Assembly: GCA_003864495.1 (NCBI GenBank)
Contig: ML133460.1
Coordinates: 1,332,492 to 1,396,491 of the forward strand
Length of the DNA: 64,000 nt
Direction of reading: 5' to 3'
Source of the DNA: Nemopilema nomurai
Taxonomy: Eukaryota; Cnidaria; Scyphozoa; Rhizostomeae; Rhizostomatidae
Part shown: one piece after another, positions 23,216-34,300 of the stretch
Position numbering within the stretch: position 1 is the first letter of the stretch
How the letters are laid out: the number at the start of each line of letters is the position of its first letter
Notes under the pieces: model-generated
Databases searched by the model: none
What the model saw: the letters and a program-made list of their open reading frames with translations, nothing else
Told to the model about the DNA's origin: nothing
Made by a program: the position numbers and the translations under genes

Positions 23216-25423
23216 CTACAGAAAAATTAACCATTTTTCACAACAAACAGACGATAACCAAGATATACAATTGCTAGTACACGGGGCCTATTTTTGTGGT
23301 CTTTCTTGTTCAGTAGATAACAAATGAAAACGATGTTAATTTACTTTCATGATAAAATTCTCAAAAAGGACCCCAAAAATCACTAAACGAACTTATATAA
23401 AAATTAAGAATGAGTTAGTGGAGGATAAGTTTTATCAGTTTGCCCTGTGTGAAAAGTAGGGAGGCACAATTTTAGAATGATATCACAGGCCCTGAAGCGA
23501 CAATCAACAAGCTCCCAGGCAACAATCGGGTTCGTAATGCGTTGATCTGTTTTCCCCAAAACACTTGCCGAATGCCAAATAAAATGGGAAATGGGGGTGA
23601 TTGGGGCCAAGAGCGCCAGTTATGAGAGTTCTGTCTGTCCCACGGGGCCTGGGCTCAAGCTTCAATGCAAGTTTTAATGCACGTGACTGATAGAAATCGT
23701 CTCCAGTAATCATATAAATTATGACCCAACTGTCACGACTCACTGAAGAAGGGATAAACCACAAAGCCACGTTTGGCTGGGAATCAGTAACATCTTTGAT
23801 ACTTTGAAAACATTCCTGTCATTCAGTGAATACTTCTGATAGGCTCTCTGCAACTGTCTGGTCGCAGATGGTCCGCTGTAGCATATGGAATCGAAGGCTA
23901 CCGAGGACTAGGTGAATTTGGCGATGACGTCATTACCGGGGAGAATGACTTGGGAAGCCGAGACATTTTTGTGGGAATCCTTAAGGACAATTTGACGACC
24001 ATAGCTGCTCCATCTTGCACAACTTTGAAACATAGCGCAAAAATCTTTGATGACCACAAGAAGTTCAAAGGTTCGCTGCCGATATGGAGAGGCGGCCATT
24101 CCCTTTCTCTTTAGAGAGGTCTCAGACATTAATTTCTGCATTTCATGCCATAGAAACATGGTCTTATCATATTGGATCTTATCTTTTCTAGATCAAGTCA
24201 TTCGCTAAAACTTTAACAAAACAGTAACAGCGAGATAAAGTATTAAAAACTGATAATTATGTTTATTATGCTACGACATACTGCAGGGTTTGGAAAATCG
24301 CCACGAGGTGTCAGTTTGCAACGCGGAAGATTCGCCATCATCGCACAAGAGTGACTGGCACAAGTGAATAGGGGCCGGGGCCTCTCGATTGGTTCGATAG
24401 AGTTCCATTTCTATAGAATTCCTCTAACAACCCAAAATCTGGCCCAGCTTTTACTGTTTCTATTGAACTAATATAATATTTTGTTATGTGGTTAGTTCTG
24501 CCTTTCTTGAAATAATCGACAGCGGCTTTCCATTCAGAAAGACGCCTTCTCGTTCAACTAAGAGATGGCTAGATGTCCCAGCGTGGTTTTTGTTGCACAG
24601 CAAAGGTCTTCGGCCCATATTGCCCTTGGATCAAAAATTGTCCTTTATGACACATTTTCAAGTTTTACAAAAAATCAATAGTTATCTTTTGCTCCAAAAT
24701 TTTACTCAAATTTTTCGCACCCCATTTTGTGAATTTTTGTACCTGTTTCCTAGCCTGGACCCGGTACCGAAAAACACGAATTTGAATGGAGTGCAAGTTC
24801 TTAGCCTCACGTCCAAAAATGGCATCAAACAAAGGGAAGTTGTGGGATCGCTACCCTGGGTACCAGACCCACTATCAAGGAATGTTCTGATACAAAGTGT
24901 GTCTGGTACCCAGGGTATGGGATCGCAAGCTCTTGCGTCCCCCACCCTATTGTCCGCCTTCGCCAGCTAATTCATACAGGCCCTCCCTATCGTAGTCACA
25001 GGTAGCATTGCTGAATGTCCTTTGAAGCCAAATACTTCTTGTTTGTTTTTATTGTGTTTTGTGAAAGCAATGTTTTCTGTCATTTGGTCAGCAAACAGGT
25101 TTAAATCGTTTCGATTGATATTTTATTCCCTTCTTTTGGAAAGCCTGGTTAAAATACCAGGTTGAAAGCGTTCTTATTTAATGAGTACACAATACAAATG
25201 TTGAACTGTATATGGCAGTTGCAACAGCACCCCCGGCGATGCAATAAAATACATTAATGCAATAATCGAGCAAAGTCCATGCACGCTCGTCACACGATTC
25301 GCTCCAACTGAAGGCTGATGCTTGTTCGCGGATTTGCGATTGTTCAAACGTAAGCGGCAGACAAAAAGAAGGTCAGCTCAACGGCAAATCAAGGTCGGAG
25401 ACAAGTCGGTTTGCTGGGCGAAG
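23216..25423. other. Intergenic or 5' part of the minus-strand gene; contains a hairpin
   Basis: No reliable exon found. The minus-strand frame at 23908-24159 holds a possible start (MAASPYRQRTFELL) but lacks a donor in the phase needed by the exon at 23215. A 17-bp inverted repeat lies at 24852-24868 and 24901-24917. Confidence 0.4.
24852..24917. repeat. Perfect 17-bp inverted repeat (hairpin)
   Basis: TACCCTGGGTACCAGAC at 24852-24868 is the exact reverse complement of 24901-24917, with a 32-base loop. The word GGGATCGC stands just outside both arms in the same orientation. This could be the core of a small decayed inverted-repeat element; no target duplication is evident. Confidence 0.6.
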
Positions 25424-26050
25424 ATGGGCATCCCAATGCGATACTCCATCAACTTGCACAAAGCAACAACGATCGTCTACATCCTAGGCTTGATGTTCTA
25501 CTTCGACAATTTCACGATCGGACCGTGTGTGTACTTGTCGCTCCACGGGACTTACATTCTCATTTGGTTCTGCAAGGAAGTGGCATTCCCAGATACAACA
25601 TGGGGACAGGAAATTGGTTGGTTGAAATCATTGATTGTGTTTCTATTCCTGGGCCCGTTGGGATACTGGATAGCACCGTACCTGCTCGTGAGCTCGCACC
25701 ACCAGCCTAGAAATTTGACTATAGCCATAGCTGTAGCGACACAGACTATGGGAATCTTTCTTCATTTCTGTGCAGATTGTCAGAAGTATTTTACACTGAA
25801 GCACAAGCGTGGTTTGATTACGGAAGGCTTCTTCGCTCGCACCAGAAACTGTAATTACCTGGGCGAGATTTTAATTTACCTGTCGTTTGGGCTCCTGGCA
25901 GAGCACTGGATCGCAATGGCTATCGTGACAGTGTTCTCCGTTTTTGTTTACTACCCCGGGATGAAGAGAAAAGAGGATTCCATCTCTCGATACCCGACGT
26001 TTGCAAAATACAAAGAACAAAGTGGATTTCTGCTACCAAAAATATTCTAA
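25424..26050 (+). CDS. DUF1295 / steroid 5-alpha-reductase-like membrane protein, single exon
   Basis: An uninterrupted 208-residue frame starts at ATG 25424 (AAGATGG context) and stops at 26050. The open frame continues 34 codons upstream without an ATG. The protein is strongly hydrophobic, with about five membrane spans (for example TTIVYILGLMFYF, SLIVFLFLGPLGYWIAPYLL, ILIYLSFGLLAEHWIAMAIV). RTRNCNYLGEI near residues 144-154 matches the R-x-x-NY-x-GE signature seen in DUF1295 and isoprenylcysteine-methyltransferase/steroid-reductase-like proteins, where it binds the cofactor. The tail YPTFAKYKEQSGFLLPKIF also fits. The substrate is unknown. It is the only intronless gene among many-exon neighbours, which suggests a retrocopy or a transferred gene. 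The cysteine in RNCNY replaces the proline common in the family (RHPNY). Confidence 0.75.
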   Translation: MGIPMRYSINLHKATTIVYILGLMFYFDNFTIGPCVYLSLHGTYILIWFCKEVAFPDTTWGQEIGWLKSLIVFLFLGPLGYWIAPYLLVSSHHQPRNLTIAIAVATQTMGIFLHFCADCQKYFTLKHKRGLITEGFFARTRNCNYLGEILIYLSFGLLAEHWIAMAIVTVFSVFVYYPGMKRKEDSISRYPTFAKYKEQSGFLLPKIF

Positions 26051-26253
26051 ACATGGACGAATCTTTCTCTTGTGTGCTGGTTGTGAATATGTTGATCGCT
26101 GAAATCCTAACATACCCATTGTTCGCAACTGTTGTTACTACACCACAACCTGCTCTTCACTTGTCTCGTCAGGGGGTTTCTACTTTGCCTTTTCCAAACT
26201 TCCGGGTGTACAGGCTTTTTATAAGGAACCATTTTATAAGGAACCTATATGTA

Positions 26254-26870
26254 GACTGGACATTTGCACTGGTCATGCACTGAACATTGCTCACTTGTTC
26301 AGTGTGTGGACATCCAGAAAATTTTGGTGGTGGAAAAACGACTGAACATTGTCCAGTGAACTTTTAAGCTGTGGAAGAATGCGCGCGGGAAAACTAGCTA
26401 CAAAACCTGCCAGGCTCGTAAAAATCGCCGTACTCGTGCTCTCTGTCATCGCTTCCCTCATCGGAATTAAAGTTAATATCTTCAGAAGACTCGTCGTTAC
26501 CAATGAAATGCCTTTTCCTGCTCTTCGTCGAATTGAAGTTTAATGTTGATTCCATTTCTTCCCATGGTGTTTAAAGCTTGTTGAAGATTTGAATAATGGA
26601 AATAAATTCGCACCAAATCCAATCCATTACATTCATTGCGCGTGCGCGAACTGGACAATGTTCAGTAGAGTGGCAAAACGACTGAACATTTCTCTACAAC
26701 AATCCTGTCCACTGAACATTTTTGATTACCTTCAAAATCGACTGAACAACACTCAACATCACTGAACAAGACTGGACAAGGTGGCAAAACGACGCAACAT
26801 TTACGCTGGACATTTGTCCAGTGCATGTTCAGTGAAAATGTTCAGTGAAAATGTCCAGTCGTTTTGCCGG
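26254..26870. repeat. Field of CTGAACAT / CTGGACA motifs with inverted ends
   Basis: Many copies of the words CTGAACAT and CTGGACA, in both orientations, fill about 600 bp. A longer form, GGCAAAACGACTGAACATT or close variants, appears near 26331, 26667 and 26780, and in reverse at the right end (26840-26870). Left and right ends are loosely inverted (GACTGGACATTTGCACTG versus GACTGGACATTTTCACTG). This resembles the subterminal repeats of a non-autonomous DNA transposon. No coding frame or clear target duplication is seen. Confidence 0.55.
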
Positions 26871-27446
26871 GGCTTAAAAAGGAAATCCCTAAGGAACTTT
26901 TCGATTTGGAAATTTTTATAACTGCAAGCATCAAGAACTAGAAAGCCGATTCCATTCATTTGCTGCCAATACTCACATAGATTGTTGGCTACTCGTGTGC
27001 CAAGTGCTTCATTGAGTAGTTTCTGCATATGCTGTCTCGCCCTTCTCTCTTTTAAGTGCCAAGGCTTATTGATGTACAGCGAAAATTAAGGAACTTTTAA
27101 GGAACTTTTGGTACGACGAATAAGGAAATTTTGGAACTAGGCCTAGAGGTAGGTATATAACTGTAGAATTTGGGCGGTTTTATTCTCGCGAAGGTGTCAG
27201 AAGGCAGTATATTTTTTCATAAAAAGGAGGGGTTTGTTCTTGGGGTTGGCTCTCCAAAAGGATCAGCTTTCGATTGCCCATCAGTCGTGGGGTCGTGGAA
27301 GTTTGTTGAGTCTTCACCAAACCTTTACCAAACAAATACTATTAGCAAACTACGAAAAAAGTAGGTCGATGCCAGGGCCTACCCGCACAGAGTGCAATCT
27401 GAAATGCACGTGGTTTCCATCAGCAGCTGAAACCCAAATTTTTAAA

Positions 27447-27614
27447 ACGTTTTCAAAGTTACGTTTTCAAAATTACGTTTTCAAATTTACGTTTTCAAAT
27501 TTAAGTTTTCAAATTTACGTTTTCAAATTTAGGTTTTCAAAATTAAGTTTGCAAAATTACGTTTTCAAAATTACGTTTTCAAAATTAAGTTTGCAAAATT
27601 ACGTTTTCAAAATT
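27447..27614. repeat. 14-bp tandem repeat, 12 copies
   Basis: Units of the form ACGTTTTCAAATTT step by exactly 14 bases from 27447 to 27601. Variation is limited to the second base (C or A, once G), the TTTTC/TTTGC position and the last A/T bases. The array creates an artificial open frame on the plus strand (27234-27719) with a repeating FKLTFSN-like peptide. Confidence 0.9.
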
Positions 27615-28335
27615 ACGCGTTCAGTACTTTGGTGCAAGCTAGACCGAGCTAGACGCGTAGATTTCCGAGAACATGGGGTTGTAGAAAACACAAGAGCAGG
27701 CATCAAAGGGTTTTGTTAATAGTAATAGGCTATAAGGCGGTGGGGGATCAAACTGTGAGTTTTTCGAAAGCCATGTGTGTAAGCGGCGATAATTAGCCAT
27801 GACAATTTGCTAAGGGCAATAACGCAGTGCTTTGGATAAAAGATTTAAAAAGAACCATTATATTCTCGATAACTTCATATAAATACTTCATCTTTCTTTA
27901 ATCTTTCATTTAACCAAACACTGTCTGGTCAAGATGAGGATGATAATGAATTCCAATTGATGACGTCATTGCGCTTTGATTCCCAATAATTCCTAATCAG
28001 TCAGTGGTGTTCCCGAAATTTTTTATTGAAAACAGGGAAAGAGACGAAAATAGAGCTAAAAATGCTATCAAGATAAAATAAACGCATTGTTTTCTTATCT
28101 CTTTTATTTTATTTTCGTACTTTGTTGAAAAATTTTTCATCAAAAACACAGCAGTGGGTTGACTTTCTTTCACAAGAGAAACTATACTAAGAATAACATT
28201 TGATATCAGGCGTTAGGTCTTTATAGAAATGGCTTTAATCAGTGGCGCTTCTAGATGCCTCGTTTAAGCTCCGGTGCTAACACTTCTGAGACATTTAAGG
28301 CAGAACTATAAAACAGATTGCTAGATAAAGAAATA
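27615..28335. other. Intergenic, probably includes 3' UTR of the minus-strand gene
   Basis: AT-rich sequence between the 14-bp repeat and the stop codon of the large minus-strand gene. No exon, RNA gene or repeat is recognised. Confidence 0.5.
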
Positions 28336-31300
28336 CTAGTGGTGAAGAGTCGGTGAAGAAATACGAGCAAGCAGCTGGTGAAGAATCGAAGAATGACTAA
28401 CCTGTGAAGACTGCATTTCCTTTTCACCCCAAATTGCCGCTAGCCGGTCTCCCAGCCCCACCGGCCATGAAAACCTGGGGTTAAAATGTTGGTAGAGCAT
28501 CTCGTCCGGTTCCTTGCAATCCTGGTAATCCTCTGATGTCTCCGCTTTCTCTGAGAAACTCGAATCAAGTCCGGACGCGAAGTAAGAATCGGTCGGAACC
28601 ACATCTCTTGTTACTGGCTCCTCGGGCTTTGTCTGTTCGTCCTTTGGTTGAATAACGTCATTTAGAGCCCAGGCGCTGTAATAGAGACTATCATTTGATC
28701 CATGCAAAAGGTTCCTGGATACCGGTCCCGCGCTTTCTTCCGGTATGTTATCCTCGGACTGATCCGAACCGTCGGCATCGTAGGAATGATGGTCCTGCTC
28801 GGTAGCTACGTCTGCACTCAGCAGATTCCTGCATTTTGAAAGAATTGAAAACAATGCCTAATAACAACACATTTTCTATGTGCACAATTGCAAAGAAGAA
28901 AACAGCTACACCCTTGATATTACAATCACGCTTTTCACCAACAACCGAACGTGAAACAGGAAATCAAGGCTTGTCAAATTATTGATATGTTTATAACTCA
29001 TATAAACTTTAGAATCCAAAAACAAGTTAAGCAGTAGAGACTCACTCTGCGCTGTCATCCGCAGACTGGATTATCCCCTCGCTACTTTCTGGTGCTGCTG
29101 TCGCATCGCCCTCACAACTCTCATCACTTCTCTCTTCACCGCCTTCTAGTGATCCCACTTCAGCAACACTAGTCGACGATCCGCCATTTATTCGCTCCGT
29201 TTCAATATCAACAAAATCTATATTTCTGCCATTCGATGGCGTCTCGTCGTTCTCACGCTCCTCCTCATCTTCATCTACTTTCCCGCCATCCACCGCATCC
29301 CCGTAGTACATCTCCACCTCGGCATCTTCATTACTGCTGTCCCCATCATCATCGCCAAGAGTGGGTTCCCCTATTAACGTCTGGTTATCTAAAATTTTCA
29401 TTTTTTCACTCTGATCGCTATCGAATAGTGCGGAGCTGATCCGCTCAGCAGCAACAACAACATCCTGATTGTCACGACTCGTAGGCCTCGCAGTATCGTT
29501 ACCCTGCAGCTGAGATATGGAGCTCACGCTGGGGTGGCTCTGCACGCTGATGCTACTGCCGATGCCACTGTCTGATGGCGATACCTTGCCCTTGATTTCC
29601 ATCTCTGTTCTCACCGGCTCCTCCTTTCTAGGGCCAGCCCTAGGCGGAGCAGTCCTTTCTACGTCTATTGGCTGATTGAGACCGAGGCTGCTCGTACTTG
29701 AGCCTGACAGCAAGTCGATGACGTCCTTTAGTTCTTCAAACGAGGCAACGGAAAGCGAAGTATTTTCACCTGTAGAATATATATTCGTGAGCTTATACAG
29801 AGCAATTTTCAAAGTATAACCAGTGATACAGTACACATATTAAAGTACTGGAAGAACTTCCAACTCGCTTATATACATATTAGTTACTTAGCATTGCGAT
29901 TTTTTTAATGAAAAGATTTCTAATAGCGATTCTTATGAGAAAACGGTCGAACCTTTTATCTCTGGCAGAGCCGGTTCATCAAGTTTCTTGCTAGACGCGA
30001 ACCACTGCGGGTCGTGTTTTGCCTCCTCCAGCAGCCGCAGCTGTTTCCGGGTGGCCTCGGTTTTGCGCTTCTTCCTGGCCTTGCGACGCGGTCTTGGGGG
30101 TGGGACGGGGGCATTGTCGTCCGAGGCGGCATCTTCGCCAGCTTCTGAAATCAAAACGTGAACTTACAAACCCATTTAGGAACGTGTTTCTACCTGCGAC
30201 TAACCTGGAGCTGTGACTGACCTCTAAACACCGACCAAAACAATGCTAGCAGCAAGCAATCATTTAGGCTCCCAAGGGGTATTGTCCTGGCTACGTATCC
30301 AAGTAGTTTGCAAAAGTATTTGACGCACCAAATAAAAAAGAAGTTGATCACTTGAGCAATTCTAATTCGACATGCCAAGAAACACGACAGATGCAAGATT
30401 GGTCAAACATTCTGTTTTATCAAGCTGCTGGACTAGACACGTGACAGGGAAGGCCAAAAACATACCTTTGCCAGGATCCAAAATGCTGACCCCGGGATTG
30501 TCTATTCCTTCGACCTTAACCTTTGAGCTTTCAAGCAGCCCTTCGCTCTGTCGACTACCATCCTTCTGGAGCATTGACTTTCGATTGAACAACTTCGATG
30601 TCGCCCTGCTTAACCTCTTGCGCAGACCTTTTGTCGTGGGATCCTTCTTGTCCAGGCCTTTCTGCGTGGCAACGCCAGAGCACCGTAAAATTCGAACAAC
30701 AGGGAGGGACTGGGCCCTAGGATACAACAGTGAATATATAACTAATTGGATGCAACGTAACGAGAATATCTTTGGTAAGCATGGCGCGGTACAATAGATT
30801 TGGTGTGCCATGGCATTGTGATTTTGACATCGATTAAGAGCTATATCAAGCATTACTGAGGTAACTATCCCCTCAGAAACAACAGGAACTATAATTCTGT
30901 CTGGGCATGATATCGAAGTAGTTTACAGGTTAGAAAGGCCTGCAAATCTTGGTGTATTCACAAACAAAATTAAACAGAACTTATGCTACAAATTGAAAGA
31001 TAAATTAGGTTGTATTGTTACAAAAATTATGATACTGCAGTTCCTTACGAAAACTTAGGTATCCACAAATATGATATCATGGATGCTACAAACAAGCTAT
31101 TGACATCATTGGTTGCTAATTACCGATTTTCAATTAGGCAAGGTGCCGATATAAAGCAACTTACTGCCGTTGAACCTCTGCCTTCAAATTGAGGACACTT
31201 CTATAAACAGCATCGACTGTGGCAACTGGGGAATTCCAAGATGAGTCACGTGATAGTGATTGGAAAAGTGTGGTATCTTCTGCCAACGCCCTTGCAAAAG

Positions 31301-34300
31301 AGAAGTTTCAATATTAACGTTCAGTTCAAAAGAGAGGACACCTGTTTGTTAAAAAGCTAGATATTGGTACCTTGCGTTCAAGCCCTAATTTTGGTACTTT
31401 TCGAGAATTATGTGTGGGGACTCAAGGGCCTGACAATCAGAACCGCTCCCTCCTCTCGATAGGATTCGTGTGGAACTGTTTATATGGTATACTAATTCGA
31501 TCAAATAGACTTATTGATGACACCCAAATAGATCTATTAAAAGCTCGTTGGAGTAAAGTTCGGGCACACTCGTAATGGCAGGGTTCAGTATAAGGGCATT
31601 CAAGTTGTCTACTAAATCAATCCGTATATACGTAGGTAACTGCATCTGGCTACCACGAAATTCCTTTCGCACGAAAAAGTCACTCTGGTCTAAATATACT
31701 ATCAAGGACTCTGACTACATCCCTGGAGGCCACAGAAATGAACAATTCGAGCGTTATAAAGGACCTTTTGAGCGTCGACAATAAATCCCAGGGGCATAGC
31801 GAGCGGGAATACAATGCCTGCGACAGCTTGTCATCTGAGAAGTATACATGAGCAAGTCACAAAGCTATCCAGCCAGAAATATTACCAGCCCGGCAAATAA
31901 ACACAATAATTTAATAGTACAAAAAGCTCCCAGTGCAATCACTTTAAAATTCAACACTAAAAATTGGAGCCGAAGTTTCAAGAATAAGGCTTAATCAACA
32001 ACTTTAACAGAGAAGAAAAACAAAGAAAAGCGTCCCTAGAGACATACCACTGCGAAGGCACTTCGATCTCAATACTTCCGTTATTGATTAAGATTTGGGC
32101 TGGTTCACTAGCCTTTGAGTTTGATGGCTTCACTTGAATCTATAGAGAACAGCAGGCTTATCAAAACTGATGACAAAAATCATAAATGAAGACAATACTA
32201 TTTAGAAGACAATCTTGTATTATTGTAACGTTTTTGTTCAATTTTTTGAAGTTTCTAATGATACAGTCATATCCTGATCTAAAGACGGACCTAGCAGTTT
32301 GTGTAACACTATAAACAAATGAAAATCCAGCATCTAGTGGACCTAGAAACGGTCCTTGAGGAACACCGCAAATGACACTTAAATGAAGACATACCGTCAA
32401 AAACATTTAAAAAATATATACACCAGGCGATTATAGTTTACTTTCATTAAAGTTCAAAAAGAGCATCATCAAGAATATTAAGCCAATGCCATTTTCTCTT
32501 CATCAAAAGTGTCAGGTAGCAAGTATTTTTACTGGCAACTTAGAAGAAACTTAGACTGCAAAAATAGGCCTATTTAACTACGAAGGACTTGCTAAAATAA
32601 ATCGTTCAAGGCATTAATGAAATAACTAAAAATCAAGGCATAGAAATAACGGTTTTCTGGGCTTAGAAATGAATTATGAACTTAGAAATCATGCCTACCA
32701 GATTGGCTTTTCCAAACGCAATGAGCACAGCAGTCCGCGCGGATGCGCTACTAACAGAAATACAAGCAGTGGCCAGCACTTTGAGGGAAAACAGATCCAG
32801 CTGTTCTTTGCTGATGGAGATTTTGCTCAATTTCGCAGTTCTTGCCACAAGAAGACGAACAGCAACCTGCATCAAAACAGATTTTGCAAAACGGTCAAAC
32901 AATGCAGTTTAACCGACTGGCAACGTAAATTTATATTGATTATGTGTAACTTGGTTTGGTAATCATTTTTTGCAGAAAGGTTGCTTCTTCAAGCTATAAA
33001 GGCTGTTTCTTTGAATGACATAATCTGGAGTGTCACTTCTCTTTACGCAACAACAGATTGCAGTTATCTTGGTAAAAGAAATGCCGTTAAATACAGGCGA
33101 GCCGAGAAAACCACGTCTGAGAACAGAAGGCAGATCGCCTGACCTCAGTTCGGAATCCGACAAAGCAGAGCCTTATGACCCTACCCTCTGTGTCAACATC
33201 TGTCCAAGCAACAAAACAAAGAACCAAATAGGAGAAAAGCTGGATAGTTAGAAGTTACCAAACGATACAAACCATCTTTTGCTTCGTGTTCTCGAAGGCT
33301 TTTCCTGGACTTGCCACCTCGTACAGCGAATCTCCGACCTGCACTTGTACCCGCGGGATCTCGCGACGAATGAGTGTTTCCAAGTCCTCCTTTTGCATTG
33401 GCAATGCCTGGCCTGTCGCGGCTACACTTTCAACTGGACTGCAGCAATCCTATTAAAAATCCAATCATGGTGCAAATTAACTCATATTAAAGCTTATCCA
33501 TCGGATTTCTAGGCAAATCATAAACAATCCGAGTTTCGCAACCAAAACGATGAAGGGAAAAGTTGCATCATCTTTTTTTCAGGAAGATGACAGTTTCAAC
33601 CTAATTACGGTTTGCCTCAAAAGCTCATGGAAAATTAATACACAGTTGAGTATCAAACTAAATTATCAAGATAAACCATTTCTGAGACAAGAGAGATGCA
33701 GTTCATTTCAGTTCTGATGTTCTTGAAAGAACGAAATCTCCATTTCCTTAAAATTTGGAGTAGGAACGGGGCTTTATTTACGTAGTGTCCTTCATGACTG
33801 CGCTTCTGGATTAAATGAGATAATTTCTCATTCTGTTTTGACTTTGAATCAAAGAGTTATGTCGCATATTAATAGCATCAAATTATTTTTCGTATCGGAT
33901 TAACTTTAGGTGTAATGGTTCGGTATACTCTTGTCAAGCTGGATTCATAAAGAGGCCTTTAATTAAAAGTAACCTGATTTTTAGCCAACCATAACGCGTT
34001 GTCCAAAAGCAGCAATTATAAACCTAATATATAACAACGTTTGTAACAACAAGAAAGAAACCTTCAAAAAGAAAGAAAAGGCCATACTTTGATGACATCT
34101 TGCAAAACCAGTGGGTACAGTTGAAATGCCACAGGGACATCGAATTCGCACCAGTCCAAATTACTAAGCCGCTCTCGATATGTCTGCAAGAAAGCGGAGA
34201 TTAACTAGAGATTTATTCACAGACTGGTTTCACCTCGTGAGATAATCGAGGCAGAATGGTTGGAGCTGACATCAAACTTTCTTAAACATCCCTTGTTTGG

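Noticed and set aside
23908..24159. Possible 5' coding exon (MAASPYRQRTFELL) of the unrecognised minus-strand gene
   Set aside because: Possible donors leave phase 1 while the next exon needs phase 2, and no acceptor or homology supports it.
25322..25423. 34-codon upstream extension of the DUF1295-type gene
   Set aside because: It contains no ATG, is unusually basic and polar, and does not resemble the start of family members; the ATG at 25424 is in good context.
27234..27719. 161-codon plus-strand frame with repeating FKLTFSN-like peptide
   Set aside because: It is produced by the 14-bp tandem repeat; no family resemblance outside the array.
29236..29439. Plus-strand frame rich in His, Pro and Arg
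   Set aside because: It is the antisense shadow of the acidic tail exon of the 938-residue gene.
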